Source: Candidatus Omnitrophota bacterium (GTDB lineage: Bacteria; Omnitrophota; Gorgyraeia; Gorgyraeales; Gorgyraeaceae). Taken from it: a stretch of DNA of 8,520 nt. The notes below the pieces were generated by a model. It was not told the DNA's origin, did not search any database, and saw only the letters and a list, made by a program, of their open reading frames with translations. The stretch spans positions 1-8,520 of the forward strand of contig JAPLMC010000030.1 in assembly GCA_026387215.1 (NCBI GenBank), written 5' to 3'. This document shows, piece after piece, positions 1-5,677 of the stretch. How positions within the stretch are numbered: the first letter of the stretch is position 1; each line of letters begins with the position of its first letter. The position numbers and the translations under genes were made by a program.

Positions 1-180
1 AGTAATAGCTCCTTCAGGGCAATGACCAAGACATGCTCCTAAACCATCGCAGTAAATATCTTTTACCAGCTTAGCCTTTCCATTTATTATCTGAAGCGCT
101 CCTTCTGCACAATTCGGCACACATAAACCGCATCCTGTACATTTTCCTTCATCTATATTTACTATCTCACGCTTCGCCAT
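1..180 (-). CDS. 4Fe-4S ferredoxin-type protein, N-terminal 60 residues (runs off left edge)
   Basis: Electron-carrier iron-sulfur protein. ATG at 178-180 is preceded by the SD-like AGGAAAG and lies 9 nt after the Rrf2 stop, so the two form one transcription unit. The visible 60 residues begin MAKREIVNIDEGKCTGCG. The first cluster motif is complete: C14, C17, C20 and C24 (CxxCxxCxxxC followed by AEGAL). The second is unusual: C44, C50 and C54 with Leu at 47, where the second cysteine of CxxCxxCxxxCP would be, so only three of four ligands are present in this stretch. From memory, this YCDGLGAC form is typical of a longer (roughly 200-270 aa) ferredoxin family found beside Rrf2 regulators and often beside hybrid-cluster protein in anaerobes. 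The C-terminal part lies outside the window, so length and further domains are unknown. Pairing with Rrf2 suggests a role in iron-sulfur, NO or redox stress (inference). Confidence 0.88.
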   Translation of the reverse strand, partial: MAKREIVNIDEGKCTGCGLCVPNCAEGALQIINGKAKLVKDIYCDGLGACLGHCPEGAIT

Positions 181-189
181 ATTACTTTC

Positions 190-600
190 CTATCTGGATA
201 ATTCTTCTATTGTTATCCCATCTAATTTTTTTATAACATCTGAATTTATAGATTTTATTTTTTTCCTAACGCTACACTTGCTTCTGTTTGGACATATCTT
301 TCCTTTAAGAAAACAGTTTGTTAAATCTATTTCTTCCTGAAAAATTACAATTACATCTGCCAGGCTTATTTTTTTAGGGACTTCTAAAAAAGAAAATCCT
401 CCTTTTTTACCTTTGTACGATGATAATATTTTTTTCTTTGCCAAAACCTGCAATATCCTCCTCAAAAATACCTTTGGAAGTTTCTCTCCAGCTACTATGT
501 CTTCCACAGTCACTGTTTTTTTGCTATCCTGCCTTAACGCCCTGGACATGAATATTAGAGCCCTTAATGCATAATCCGTATCTCTAGTTATAAACTTCAT
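190..600 (-). CDS. Rrf2 family transcriptional regulator
   Basis: DNA-binding regulator of the Rrf2 family (relatives IscR, NsrR, RsrR, CymR), 136 aa, which is normal length. It opens with MKFITRDTDYALRAL, the characteristic Rrf2 start. A winged helix-turn-helix spans about residues 32-59, with the wing GKKGG at 64-68. Three cysteines, C96, C103 and C109 (CX6CX5C), sit in the loop where IscR/NsrR bind a [2Fe-2S] or [4Fe-4S] cluster, so it is probably a cluster-dependent sensor of iron-sulfur status, NO or redox state. The effector cannot be told from sequence. ATG at 598-600 has the SD-like AAGGGTGG at 605-612. It has its own promoter, whose -10 box lies inside a palindrome (618-636), so autorepression is likely. 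The stop is TAG, and the ferredoxin gene follows after 9 nt as the likely co-transcribed target. Confidence 0.95.
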   Translation of the reverse strand: MKFITRDTDYALRALIFMSRALRQDSKKTVTVEDIVAGEKLPKVFLRRILQVLAKKKILSSYKGKKGGFSFLEVPKKISLADVIVIFQEEIDLTNCFLKGKICPNRSKCSVRKKIKSINSDVIKKLDGITIEELSR

Positions 601-617
601 ACATCCACCCTTTCAAT

Positions 618-636
618 TGATACTATCTTAGTATCA
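618..636 (-). promoter_or_regulatory. Palindromic operator, probable Rrf2 autoregulatory site
   Basis: A 19-bp perfect inverted repeat, TGATACTA-TCT-TAGTATCA on the plus strand (8-bp arms, 3-bp spacer). It covers the -10 hexamer of the promoter for the Rrf2 gene and ends 17 nt before its start codon. Its size, symmetry and AT-rich ATACT/AGTAT half sites resemble IscR-like operators. It also contains the stop codon of the upstream AzoR-like gene (634-636). Binding by the adjacent regulator is inference from position. Confidence 0.75.
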
Positions 637-653
637 TTTAGAAGATTTGTCAA
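625..653 (-). promoter_or_regulatory. Sigma70-type promoter for the Rrf2-ferredoxin unit
   Basis: Reading the minus strand, a perfect -35 box TTGACA (648-653) is followed by a 17-bp spacer and the -10 box TAAGAT (625-630), five of six matches to TATAAT. The -35 lies within the last codons of the AzoR-like gene. Transcription would start near 618, giving a leader of roughly 18 nt before the Rrf2 ATG. Confidence 0.78.
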
Positions 654-1281
654 GAAAAAACTTTTCTCCCAACTTTCTGGCGATTTCTTGCGAAGATTTT
701 ATCTTTTCTTTCTGTACATCCATGCCAAGGGCATCCATAGGCTGGGCATTTATAAAAGTAATATCAATTATGCCGGCTAGTCCAAATACAGCCTTGATAT
801 ACGGTTCCTGAAAGTCATACGCATGGCTCGGACTTTCAGGAGAGTAGTCTCCGCCGCGACTTGTAATAACCGCCATCTTTTTATTCTTTACAAGCCCTTC
901 AGGACCAGTTTCGGTATACCTGAAAAGATATCTTGGCTGAAGTATTATGTCTATATAATGTTTTAAATAGTAAGGAATGCTGAAATTCCACATAGGAGCG
1001 CTTATAACATAACCATCTGCTGAAAGAAATCTTTCTATGTGTTTTATAATATCTTCCCAAGCTGGTTTTAGATCATCTGACAGGTCTTTACCTCCGAGCA
1101 ATACATATTTTCCATTTACTGCCTGAACTGTAAGAGCTGGGAGTTTTACTTTTGTAACATCCAATGTATCTACTTTGCACTCTGGGTCACTTTTCTCTAA
1201 CCCTTCAAAAAAAGCATCCGTAACCCTAAGAGTCCTTGACTCATCTTCTCTGGGCGTGGCAATAATATGCAAAAGTTTCAT
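634..1281 (-). CDS. AzoR-like FMN-dependent NAD(P)H oxidoreductase (flavodoxin-like fold)
   Basis: Flavodoxin-fold NAD(P)H:quinone/azo reductase family (AzoR/AcpD, Flavodoxin_2), 215 aa against about 200 in E. coli AzoR. The N-terminal strand MKLLHIIATPREDESRTLRV is the FMN phosphate loop region. APMWNFSIP (95-103) is the FMN-contacting motif, FRYTETGPEGL (120-130) matches AzoR closely, and TSRGG (140-144) is the second flavin loop. These enzymes are cytoplasmic homodimers that pass two electrons from NAD(P)H via FMN to quinones or azo and nitro compounds; the physiological substrate is unknown here. ATG at 1279-1281 has a strong SD (AAGGAGG) 5 nt upstream, and the gene follows the radical SAM gene after 15 nt, so it ends that operon. 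Its 3' end carries the promoter and operator of the next unit. Confidence 0.92.
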   Translation of the reverse strand: MKLLHIIATPREDESRTLRVTDAFFEGLEKSDPECKVDTLDVTKVKLPALTVQAVNGKYVLLGGKDLSDDLKPAWEDIIKHIERFLSADGYVISAPMWNFSIPYYLKHYIDIILQPRYLFRYTETGPEGLVKNKKMAVITSRGGDYSPESPSHAYDFQEPYIKAVFGLAGIIDITFINAQPMDALGMDVQKEKIKSSQEIARKLGEKFFLDKSSK

Positions 1282-1296
1282 ACGAGCCTCCTTGTA

Positions 1297-2301
1297 TTAG
1301 AATACGCCTGCGATTTTTGCCCTGCACTCAGGACATTTGGAATCTACTATTTTATTTTGAACTACGTCAAAACCTATTCTTTTGATTAGAAGATTTCTAC
1401 AGCTATGGCAATAAGTATCATTGCCTTCTAATACGTTTCCCAAATATATATAGTTTAAACCTGCTTTTTCTCCTATAGCCTTGGCTTTTTTCAGAGTTTC
1501 TACAGGAGTCGGTGATGCATCCAGATATTTATAATCAGGGTGAAACCTGGATATATGCCATGGGATTTCTTTGCCGGCACTTGCGATAAATTCTGCAATC
1601 CCTGTAAGATCTTTTTCCGAATCATTCTCCCCGGGTATTATGAGCGTCGTAATCTCAACCCATATCCCAAGCCTTTTCATTGTTCTTATGGATTCTAATA
1701 CCGGATTTAAATGAGCCTGGCAAAATTTTTGATAAAACTCTTCACTGAACCCTTTCAGATCAATATTTGCGCTGTCCAGATACGGTTTAATTGTTTCAAT
1801 GGCCTCTGTGCTCATATAACCATTGGTCACAAAATTATTATACAACCCTTCTTTCTTGGCAAGAGTCGCTATATCATACGCATATTCAAAAAATATAGTC
1901 GGCTCTGTATAGGTATACGATATGCTTTTACAATTGGCCAGCTTTGCATCTTTTACAATATCAGCAGGTTTTACTTCTCTTCCTGAAATCTTATTATCTT
2001 TTTTGGAAAGTTGCGATATTCCCCAGTTCTGGCAAAATGAACATTTAAAATTACAGCCAATGGTAGCTATGGAATAGGACGTTGAACCAGGCAGAAAATG
2101 ATAAAGCGGTTTTTTCTCTATAGGATCGACTTGTTTTGCGATTATATCTCCGTATACAAGAGTATATAATTTACCATCCAAATTCTGTCTGACGCCGCAA
2201 AGTCCGAATCTGCCGGAAATAATTTTACAGCAATGCGAACAAAGATAGCAATGCGTTTTGCCATCCCTAAGCTTTTCGTAAAGCATCGCCTCTTTCATCA
2301 T
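1297..2301 (-). CDS. amrS: AmmeMemoRadiSam system radical SAM enzyme (AmrS)
   Basis: Radical S-adenosylmethionine enzyme of 334 aa, full length for the AmrS family. The SAM-cluster motif is GCNFKCSFCQNW with C83, C87 and C90 (CxxxCxxC). An N-terminal cysteine cluster (C18, C21, C24, C25, C35) precedes it, and two C-terminal CxxC pairs (YCHSC and KCPEC near residues 298-328) form a zinc-ribbon-like end, as is usual in this family. The conserved stretch VDPIEKKPLYHFLPG (58-72) is diagnostic. The family is named for genomic association with MEMO and AMMECR1 proteins; neither is in this window. Its reaction is not something I can state from sequence. The start overlaps the previous stop as ATGA (2298-2301), with a second ATG directly after, so translation is coupled to the small exported protein upstream. 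TAA stop; the AzoR-like gene follows closely. Confidence 0.93.
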   Translation of the reverse strand: MMKEAMLYEKLRDGKTHCYLCSHCCKIISGRFGLCGVRQNLDGKLYTLVYGDIIAKQVDPIEKKPLYHFLPGSTSYSIATIGCNFKCSFCQNWGISQLSKKDNKISGREVKPADIVKDAKLANCKSISYTYTEPTIFFEYAYDIATLAKKEGLYNNFVTNGYMSTEAIETIKPYLDSANIDLKGFSEEFYQKFCQAHLNPVLESIRTMKRLGIWVEITTLIIPGENDSEKDLTGIAEFIASAGKEIPWHISRFHPDYKYLDASPTPVETLKKAKAIGEKAGLNYIYLGNVLEGNDTYCHSCRNLLIKRIGFDVVQNKIVDSKCPECRAKIAGVF

Positions 2302-2642
2302 TTAGATACTTTGATTTCTTTTGTCAGGCTGCCGCTTAAGCTACAATATCCTTCCACCGATAATGCGTCTCCGGATTTTGCATCAGGTATCAGATAGCTA
2401 ACTGTCTGGCTCACATTATTATCCTGCTGGCTTATGGTGTGGCTTATTATTTCTTTTCCATTAAGGCCTATGTCAATCTTATTAATAAAATGTTTTTTAA
2501 CATCACTTACATTATGCATAATAACTGCCTTTAAAATCTTGGTTCCGGAATCATAGGTTATTTTTATATCTGAAGGCGGATGAGCGTATGCAATTGAACA
2601 GATAAAAAAACTTAAAATTAAAAACAAGGCTATTTTTTTCAC
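2298..2642 (-). CDS. Small secreted protein with superoxide-reductase/SoxZ-like beta-sandwich domain
   Basis: 114-aa exported protein. Residues 1-20 are a clear signal peptide (KK, hydrophobic run, AYA then H21), probably cut by signal peptidase I; the Cys at 15 does not form a good lipobox. The mature part of about 94 residues has H43, H51 and C100 in an arrangement like the iron ligands of class II superoxide reductase (compare HPN...HHIRW and YCNIHG in the true enzyme at 7355-7750), but the final His is replaced by Ser (YCSLSG). HFINKIDIGLNGKEI also resembles SoxZ. So this is probably an Ig-like fold of the SORL/SoxZ kind with a partial or different metal site; catalysis is not established. 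The GTG start (2640-2642) has a strong AAAGGAGG SD at the correct distance, encoded by the KRRKR tail of the upstream gene, and overlaps that stop by 4 nt. It overlaps AmrS downstream by 4 nt. Confidence 0.8.
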   Translation of the reverse strand: MKKIALFLILSFFICSIAYAHPPSDIKITYDSGTKILKAVIMHNVSDVKKHFINKIDIGLNGKEIISHTISQQDNNVSQTVSYLIPDAKSGDALSVEGYCSLSGSLTKEIKVSK

Positions 2643-3370
2643 CTTTTCCTCCTTTTGTTTAATAACGGCGTTAATAAATTAAAACACAGCAAAGCCACTA
2701 TTTCAGCTTCTTTAATGCCCAGTAAATATAAAACAAAAACCAAAGCACCTACGCCTGAACCAAATATTATTTTACCATAATATGTCATAGGCGTTGTCAT
2801 TGGCTCTATAAGCATTATAAAGATAAAAAAATAATTCAAATAGCCCAGTATGTTAAAAATTTGCACATTTTGAATAACTGCCTGAGACCCGAATAAAATA
2901 AAAGAAGTTATAAAATAACTCCCTACTAGTTCATGTTTTCTGATTTTGAAAGCAAAATAAACGCCAGAAGGAACAATAAGATACCAAAGATATGCGCCTT
3001 TCCATTCTGTAGAAGAACTTAAAAGAAAAACAGCTATCAGAACCCCTAAACCGGCTGGGTTAAATATATGCCTTGCTTTAAACCTGATCAAGTGCTTAGA
3101 TGCAATAGCCAATATAGAAGCAAGCGCTACTATCCACCATACCTGACTACTTGATAATACATAACCTATTATCAAGCCTGAGACAACCGAGCTTTCAGTT
3201 ATAATGATTTTTTTTGTCTTTAAATATCTAATAATAGAATCTGTTGCTATTGCAGCAATAAGGCCAATTCCAAGGCTTAATAGAAATAAGGCGTCTTTTC
3301 CAATAAAAGACACATATAGCGCAAATAATATTAGAAAAATACTAAGCTGAACCTTTATTGATTTCAACAT
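2639..3370 (-). CDS. NqrB/RnfD-like integral membrane protein
   Basis: 243-aa polytopic inner-membrane protein with about nine or ten hydrophobic segments (roughly 7-24, 27-46, 59-74, 76-92, 103-119, 125-141, 148-166, 172-190, 198-219, 222-237). Family marks of NqrB/RnfD are present: ESSVVSGLIIGYVL (59-72), FNPAGLG (103-109) and EPMTTPMT (189-196), with a basic KRRKR tail. It is shorter than classical NqrB/RnfD subunits (about 320-410 aa), and I do not see the SGAT motif whose Thr carries covalent FMN in the classical subunits. No other Nqr or Rnf genes are in the window. Inference: a membrane redox subunit working with the exported protein encoded directly downstream, since the two overlap by 4 nt (GTGA). 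ATG at 3368-3370 has the SD AAAGGTGA; a hairpin lies just upstream of it. Confidence 0.82.
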   Translation of the reverse strand: MLKSIKVQLSIFLILFALYVSFIGKDALFLLSLGIGLIAAIATDSIIRYLKTKKIIITESSVVSGLIIGYVLSSSQVWWIVALASILAIASKHLIRFKARHIFNPAGLGVLIAVFLLSSSTEWKGAYLWYLIVPSGVYFAFKIRKHELVGSYFITSFILFGSQAVIQNVQIFNILGYLNYFFIFIMLIEPMTTPMTYYGKIIFGSGVGALVFVLYLLGIKEAEIVALLCFNLLTPLLNKRRKR

Positions 3371-3390
3371 ATAGTCACCTTTGAATTTTA

Positions 3391-3411
3391 CAGATTGCTT
3401 TTAGCAATCTG
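3391..3411 (-). repeat. Intergenic hairpin before the NqrB/RnfD-like gene
   Basis: Perfect inverted repeat with 9-bp arms and a 3-nt loop (plus strand CAGATTGCT-TTT-AGCAATCTG). After one mismatch the stem can extend by a further 4 A-T pairs (3386-3389 with 3413-3416). It lies in the 64-nt gap between the thioredoxin-reductase-like gene and the membrane protein gene, ending about 20 nt before the ATG. No clean U-tract follows on either strand, so it is not a convincing intrinsic terminator. It could act as an attenuator or RNA-processing hairpin dividing the operon. Confidence 0.6.
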
Positions 3412-3434
3412 CAAAATTGGTTAAGGAATTCAAA

Positions 3435-4340
3435 TTATTTCAGACGCGCCAAATATCTAAATGCTCCCAACGCTGCTTTAGCGCCATCACCAGCTGCTAT
3501 TACAATTTGCTTTTCCGGCACGCTAGTTACATCTCCTGCTGCAAAGACACCTAGGACATTTGTTTCATTTGCACAATTAACCTTTATCTCTCCTTTTTCA
3601 TTTTTATCAAGTCCTTTAACAAACCAGGAATTCGGCATCAGGCCTATTTCTATAAACACGCCCTTTACATTCAGAATATCTTTTTTACCTTGTATATCTA
3701 CGCTTATGCCTTTGACAAATTTATCGCCTGCTATCGATTCAACTCTCGTATTGTGCAAAATCTTAACCTTTGGGTTACTTTTTATCTTTTCCTGCATAAT
3801 AGGATCGCCTGTAAATTTATCTGTCATATTAATAAGATAAACTTTATTAGCAATGTTCATCATCTGTATAGCTGCATCCAATGCTGAATTTCCTCCACCT
3901 ACCACTGCTACATCTTTTTCAGCAAAAAGCGGGCCATCGCACGTAACGCAGTATGCAACGCCTTTATTTTTATATTCCTTTTCTCCCGGAACGCCTATTT
4001 CTTTCACTTTTTTGCCTGCAGCTATTATTGCTGTCTTTGCCTCGTAGGTTTCCTTAGTAGTTTTAATATAAACTATATTATCTTTCTTCTCTAATTCTAT
4101 AACTTCTTCCTTTTCTCTCACTTGAATTCCATATTTCTCCATATGCTCCTGGAACTTTGTCATCAGATCCGGACCTGTTATAAACTGATAACCTGGATAA
4201 TTTTCCACATCAGAACTCCATATTGCTTGGCCTCCAATATCTTTAGTAAGCACTAGGAAATTCATTTTTTTGCGTGCTGCATATACGCTGGCAGTTATGC
4301 CTGCAGGGCCTGCGCCTATAATGATAAGGTCCAAAATCAT
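3435..4340 (-). CDS. Thioredoxin reductase-like flavoprotein (TrxB/AhpF-C type)
   Basis: 301-aa FAD-dependent disulfide reductase with normal low-molecular-weight TrxB length. The FAD-binding GAGPAG is at 9-14, the redox-active disulfide CVTC at 131-134 (followed by DGPLF), the second dinucleotide fold GGGNSA at 148-153, and the C-terminal FAD motif GVFAAGD at 264-270. The typical NADPH-specificity motif HRRxxFRA is absent: the sequence there is INMTDKFTGD (170-179). The C-terminal half (VFIEIGLMPNSWF, ETNVLGVFAAGDVTSV) looks more like AhpF than E. coli TrxB, but the N-terminal AhpF thioredoxin-like domain is missing. It may therefore use NADH, or reduced ferredoxin like clostridial ferredoxin-dependent flavin thioredoxin reductases, to reduce a thioredoxin- or glutaredoxin-like partner. 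The start overlaps the preceding stop as ATGA, with SD AAAGGT, so translation is coupled to the FMN-protein gene. Confidence 0.92.
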   Translation of the reverse strand: MILDLIIIGAGPAGITASVYAARKKMNFLVLTKDIGGQAIWSSDVENYPGYQFITGPDLMTKFQEHMEKYGIQVREKEEVIELEKKDNIVYIKTTKETYEAKTAIIAAGKKVKEIGVPGEKEYKNKGVAYCVTCDGPLFAEKDVAVVGGGNSALDAAIQMMNIANKVYLINMTDKFTGDPIMQEKIKSNPKVKILHNTRVESIAGDKFVKGISVDIQGKKDILNVKGVFIEIGLMPNSWFVKGLDKNEKGEIKVNCANETNVLGVFAAGDVTSVPEKQIVIAAGDGAKAALGAFRYLARLK

Positions 4341-4815
4341 AGCTTTACCTTTCTTTTTATATGAGGTGGTATGAGGTCTACAACCTTAGCAATATCTACT
4401 GCTATCAAATATGCAGGGCTTGGCAAAAGCGCCTCAGGATGCGCTGTGTGGCCCTTTTCACCTTGTATATTTTTTAATAACCGATGTGAAATTCTAGAAG
4501 TCTGGAGGTAATCTTGTCTTCCCACAATTTCAAAATGCGCTTTGTAACTTTATCTTTCGGCACAATCTTTGCCTTCCCCTTAAGGCAATATCCTTTGAAT
4601 TTATGCTCATCAACCGCGGTTATGCTTATATGAGAATCTCTTTTCAGATTTTTATAAGTCTCGGCCATATAAAGATCCAGCAGATAAATTTTGCCATTTT
4701 TATTTATATCCACTATGCCTTTACAGGAAGTATGAGGACATCCTTTTTCATCGATAGTGGATATTATTGTAAAACGTTGATTATGAAAAAATTGCACGAT
4801 ATCAGGTGTAATCAT
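4337..4815 (-). pseudogene. Pyridoxamine 5'-phosphate oxidase-like FMN-binding split-barrel protein, frameshifted
   Basis: Small FMN/flavin split-barrel protein, broken in two frames here. The first piece runs from ATG 4813-4815 to a stop at 4474-4476 and contains FTIISTIDEKGCPHTSCKGI, NGKIYLLDLY and a WEDKITSR end, typical of the PNPOx-like family. The second piece, in another frame down to TGA 4337-4339, reads SHRLLKNIQGEKGHTAHPEA and then a PAYLIAVDIAKVVDLIPP end, the usual C-terminus of the same family. The break is at an imperfect 8-bp tandem repeat (4494-4509); deleting one unit gives an unbroken 156-aa protein reading DKITSRISHRLLKNI. The start lies 14 nt inside the end of the beta subunit gene, and the end overlaps the reductase start as ATGA, so operon geometry supports the joined form. 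Function is unknown beyond flavin binding. An assembly error is more likely than true loss. Confidence 0.85.
4494..4509 (-). repeat. Imperfect 8-bp tandem repeat causing the frameshift
   Basis: On the coding strand the units are ACCTCCAG (4502-4509) and ACTTCTAG (4494-4501). They differ at two positions. Read as codons, both give Thr-Ser-Arg (ACC TCC AGA versus ACT TCT AGA), so the differences are synonymous third-position changes. Removing either unit restores the reading frame. Confidence 0.85.
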
Positions 4816-5653
4816 TCAACAACTCCTTTATCTTTGCGTCTATGTTTATATTTTTATTACTAAGTGCATATTCAAATACGGGCTTTTCTTTTTTATAAAA
4901 TACGCCGAGCGGTATCCTAGAGTCAGAATCATAATCCCATTCTTTTATTTTTTTCAAGGCCTTGTCATAGTTTCCGGTGTCATAATCTTTTAATTCATAA
5001 ACCCTACTATTATAGTAATCATACATATTAAAAAATGTCACACACACCTGCAAGACATCCACCAGGCTGAAGCCTTTATGCAGCAATGCTTCTTTTAATA
5101 TTTTTTTGAGAAGTTCTATACCATGAGAATATCCTCTTGCAACAAAACTTGCGTGGCTGGCCATCATTAGTTCAAGCGGATTTAGGGGCTGCTCTTTTGT
5201 GCCTCCAGGGGTAGATCGGCCTTTGAAACCTAAAGGTGAAGTAGGCGTATATTGCCCTGTAGTAAGGCCATAAACACGGTTATTATGAATTATTATATTA
5301 ATATCTATATTTCTTTTTGCTGCGAATATTAAATGTTCTAGTCCTTCTCCGTAAGTATCACCATCTCCTGCAAAACCTATCACTTTAAGTTCAGGGTTTG
5401 CAAGTTTTATCGCCTCACACACAGGCACAACCCTGCCGTGCAATGAATAAAAACTGTTCACATTTAAATAATCAGCGATTTTAGCGTGGCAGCCTATACC
5501 GGAAACTATCACTATCTTTTCTCTCTGAAACCCTTCATCTATCAACGCGCCGAGTACTGCCTTAATAGAATTCAAGATAGCAAAATTTCCACATCCCGGA
5601 CACCACGTATTCTTAGCATTAGTCGCTAAATTCACATTCCCCATCCCCATCAT
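4802..5653 (-). CDS. korB: 2-oxoacid:ferredoxin oxidoreductase, beta subunit (thiamine pyrophosphate)
   Basis: Catalytic TPP/iron-sulfur subunit (283 aa) of the OFOR family, which oxidatively decarboxylates a 2-oxoacid with CoA and reduces ferredoxin in the cytoplasm. Cluster ligands are visible as C18 and C21 (WCPGCG), C55 (GIGCHAK) and C204 (VLQVCVTFFN). The TPP site is GDGDTYGEG (96-104) followed by NIDINIIIHNN (115-125), and HGR (72-74) is a conserved active-site stretch. The substrate (2-oxoglutarate, branched-chain or other 2-oxoacid) cannot be fixed from this; KFKGRSTPGG-like sequence at 143-151 is family-typical but not diagnostic to me. Two tandem ATGs (5651-5653 and 5648-5650) follow a GAGGG SD; the second gives slightly better spacing. 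It lies 24 nt after the alpha subunit gene and overlaps the next gene by 14 nt. The symbol is by family, not by proven substrate. Confidence 0.92.
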   Translation of the reverse strand: MMGMGNVNLATNAKNTWCPGCGNFAILNSIKAVLGALIDEGFQREKIVIVSGIGCHAKIADYLNVNSFYSLHGRVVPVCEAIKLANPELKVIGFAGDGDTYGEGLEHLIFAAKRNIDINIIIHNNRVYGLTTGQYTPTSPLGFKGRSTPGGTKEQPLNPLELMMASHASFVARGYSHGIELLKKILKEALLHKGFSLVDVLQVCVTFFNMYDYYNSRVYELKDYDTGNYDKALKKIKEWDYDSDSRIPLGVFYKKEKPVFEYALSNKNINIDAKIKELLNDYT

Positions 5654-5677
5654 CCAACCCTCAAAAACTTTACAAAC

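Noticed and set aside
3412..3434. Promoter for the NqrB/RnfD-like gene
   Set aside because: TTGCAG with an 18-bp spacer and TAAAAT can be drawn, but it would start transcription inside the SD, and no better pair is visible in the gap.
4494..4509. Programmed ribosomal frameshift in the FMN-protein gene
   Set aside because: No slippery heptamer is present at the junction, and an 8-bp repeat with synonymous differences explains the break fully.
4337..4525. Separate 62-aa gene beginning at a GTG
   Set aside because: Its residues continue the PNPOx-like family sequence exactly where the upstream frame breaks, so it is the displaced C-terminus of that gene.
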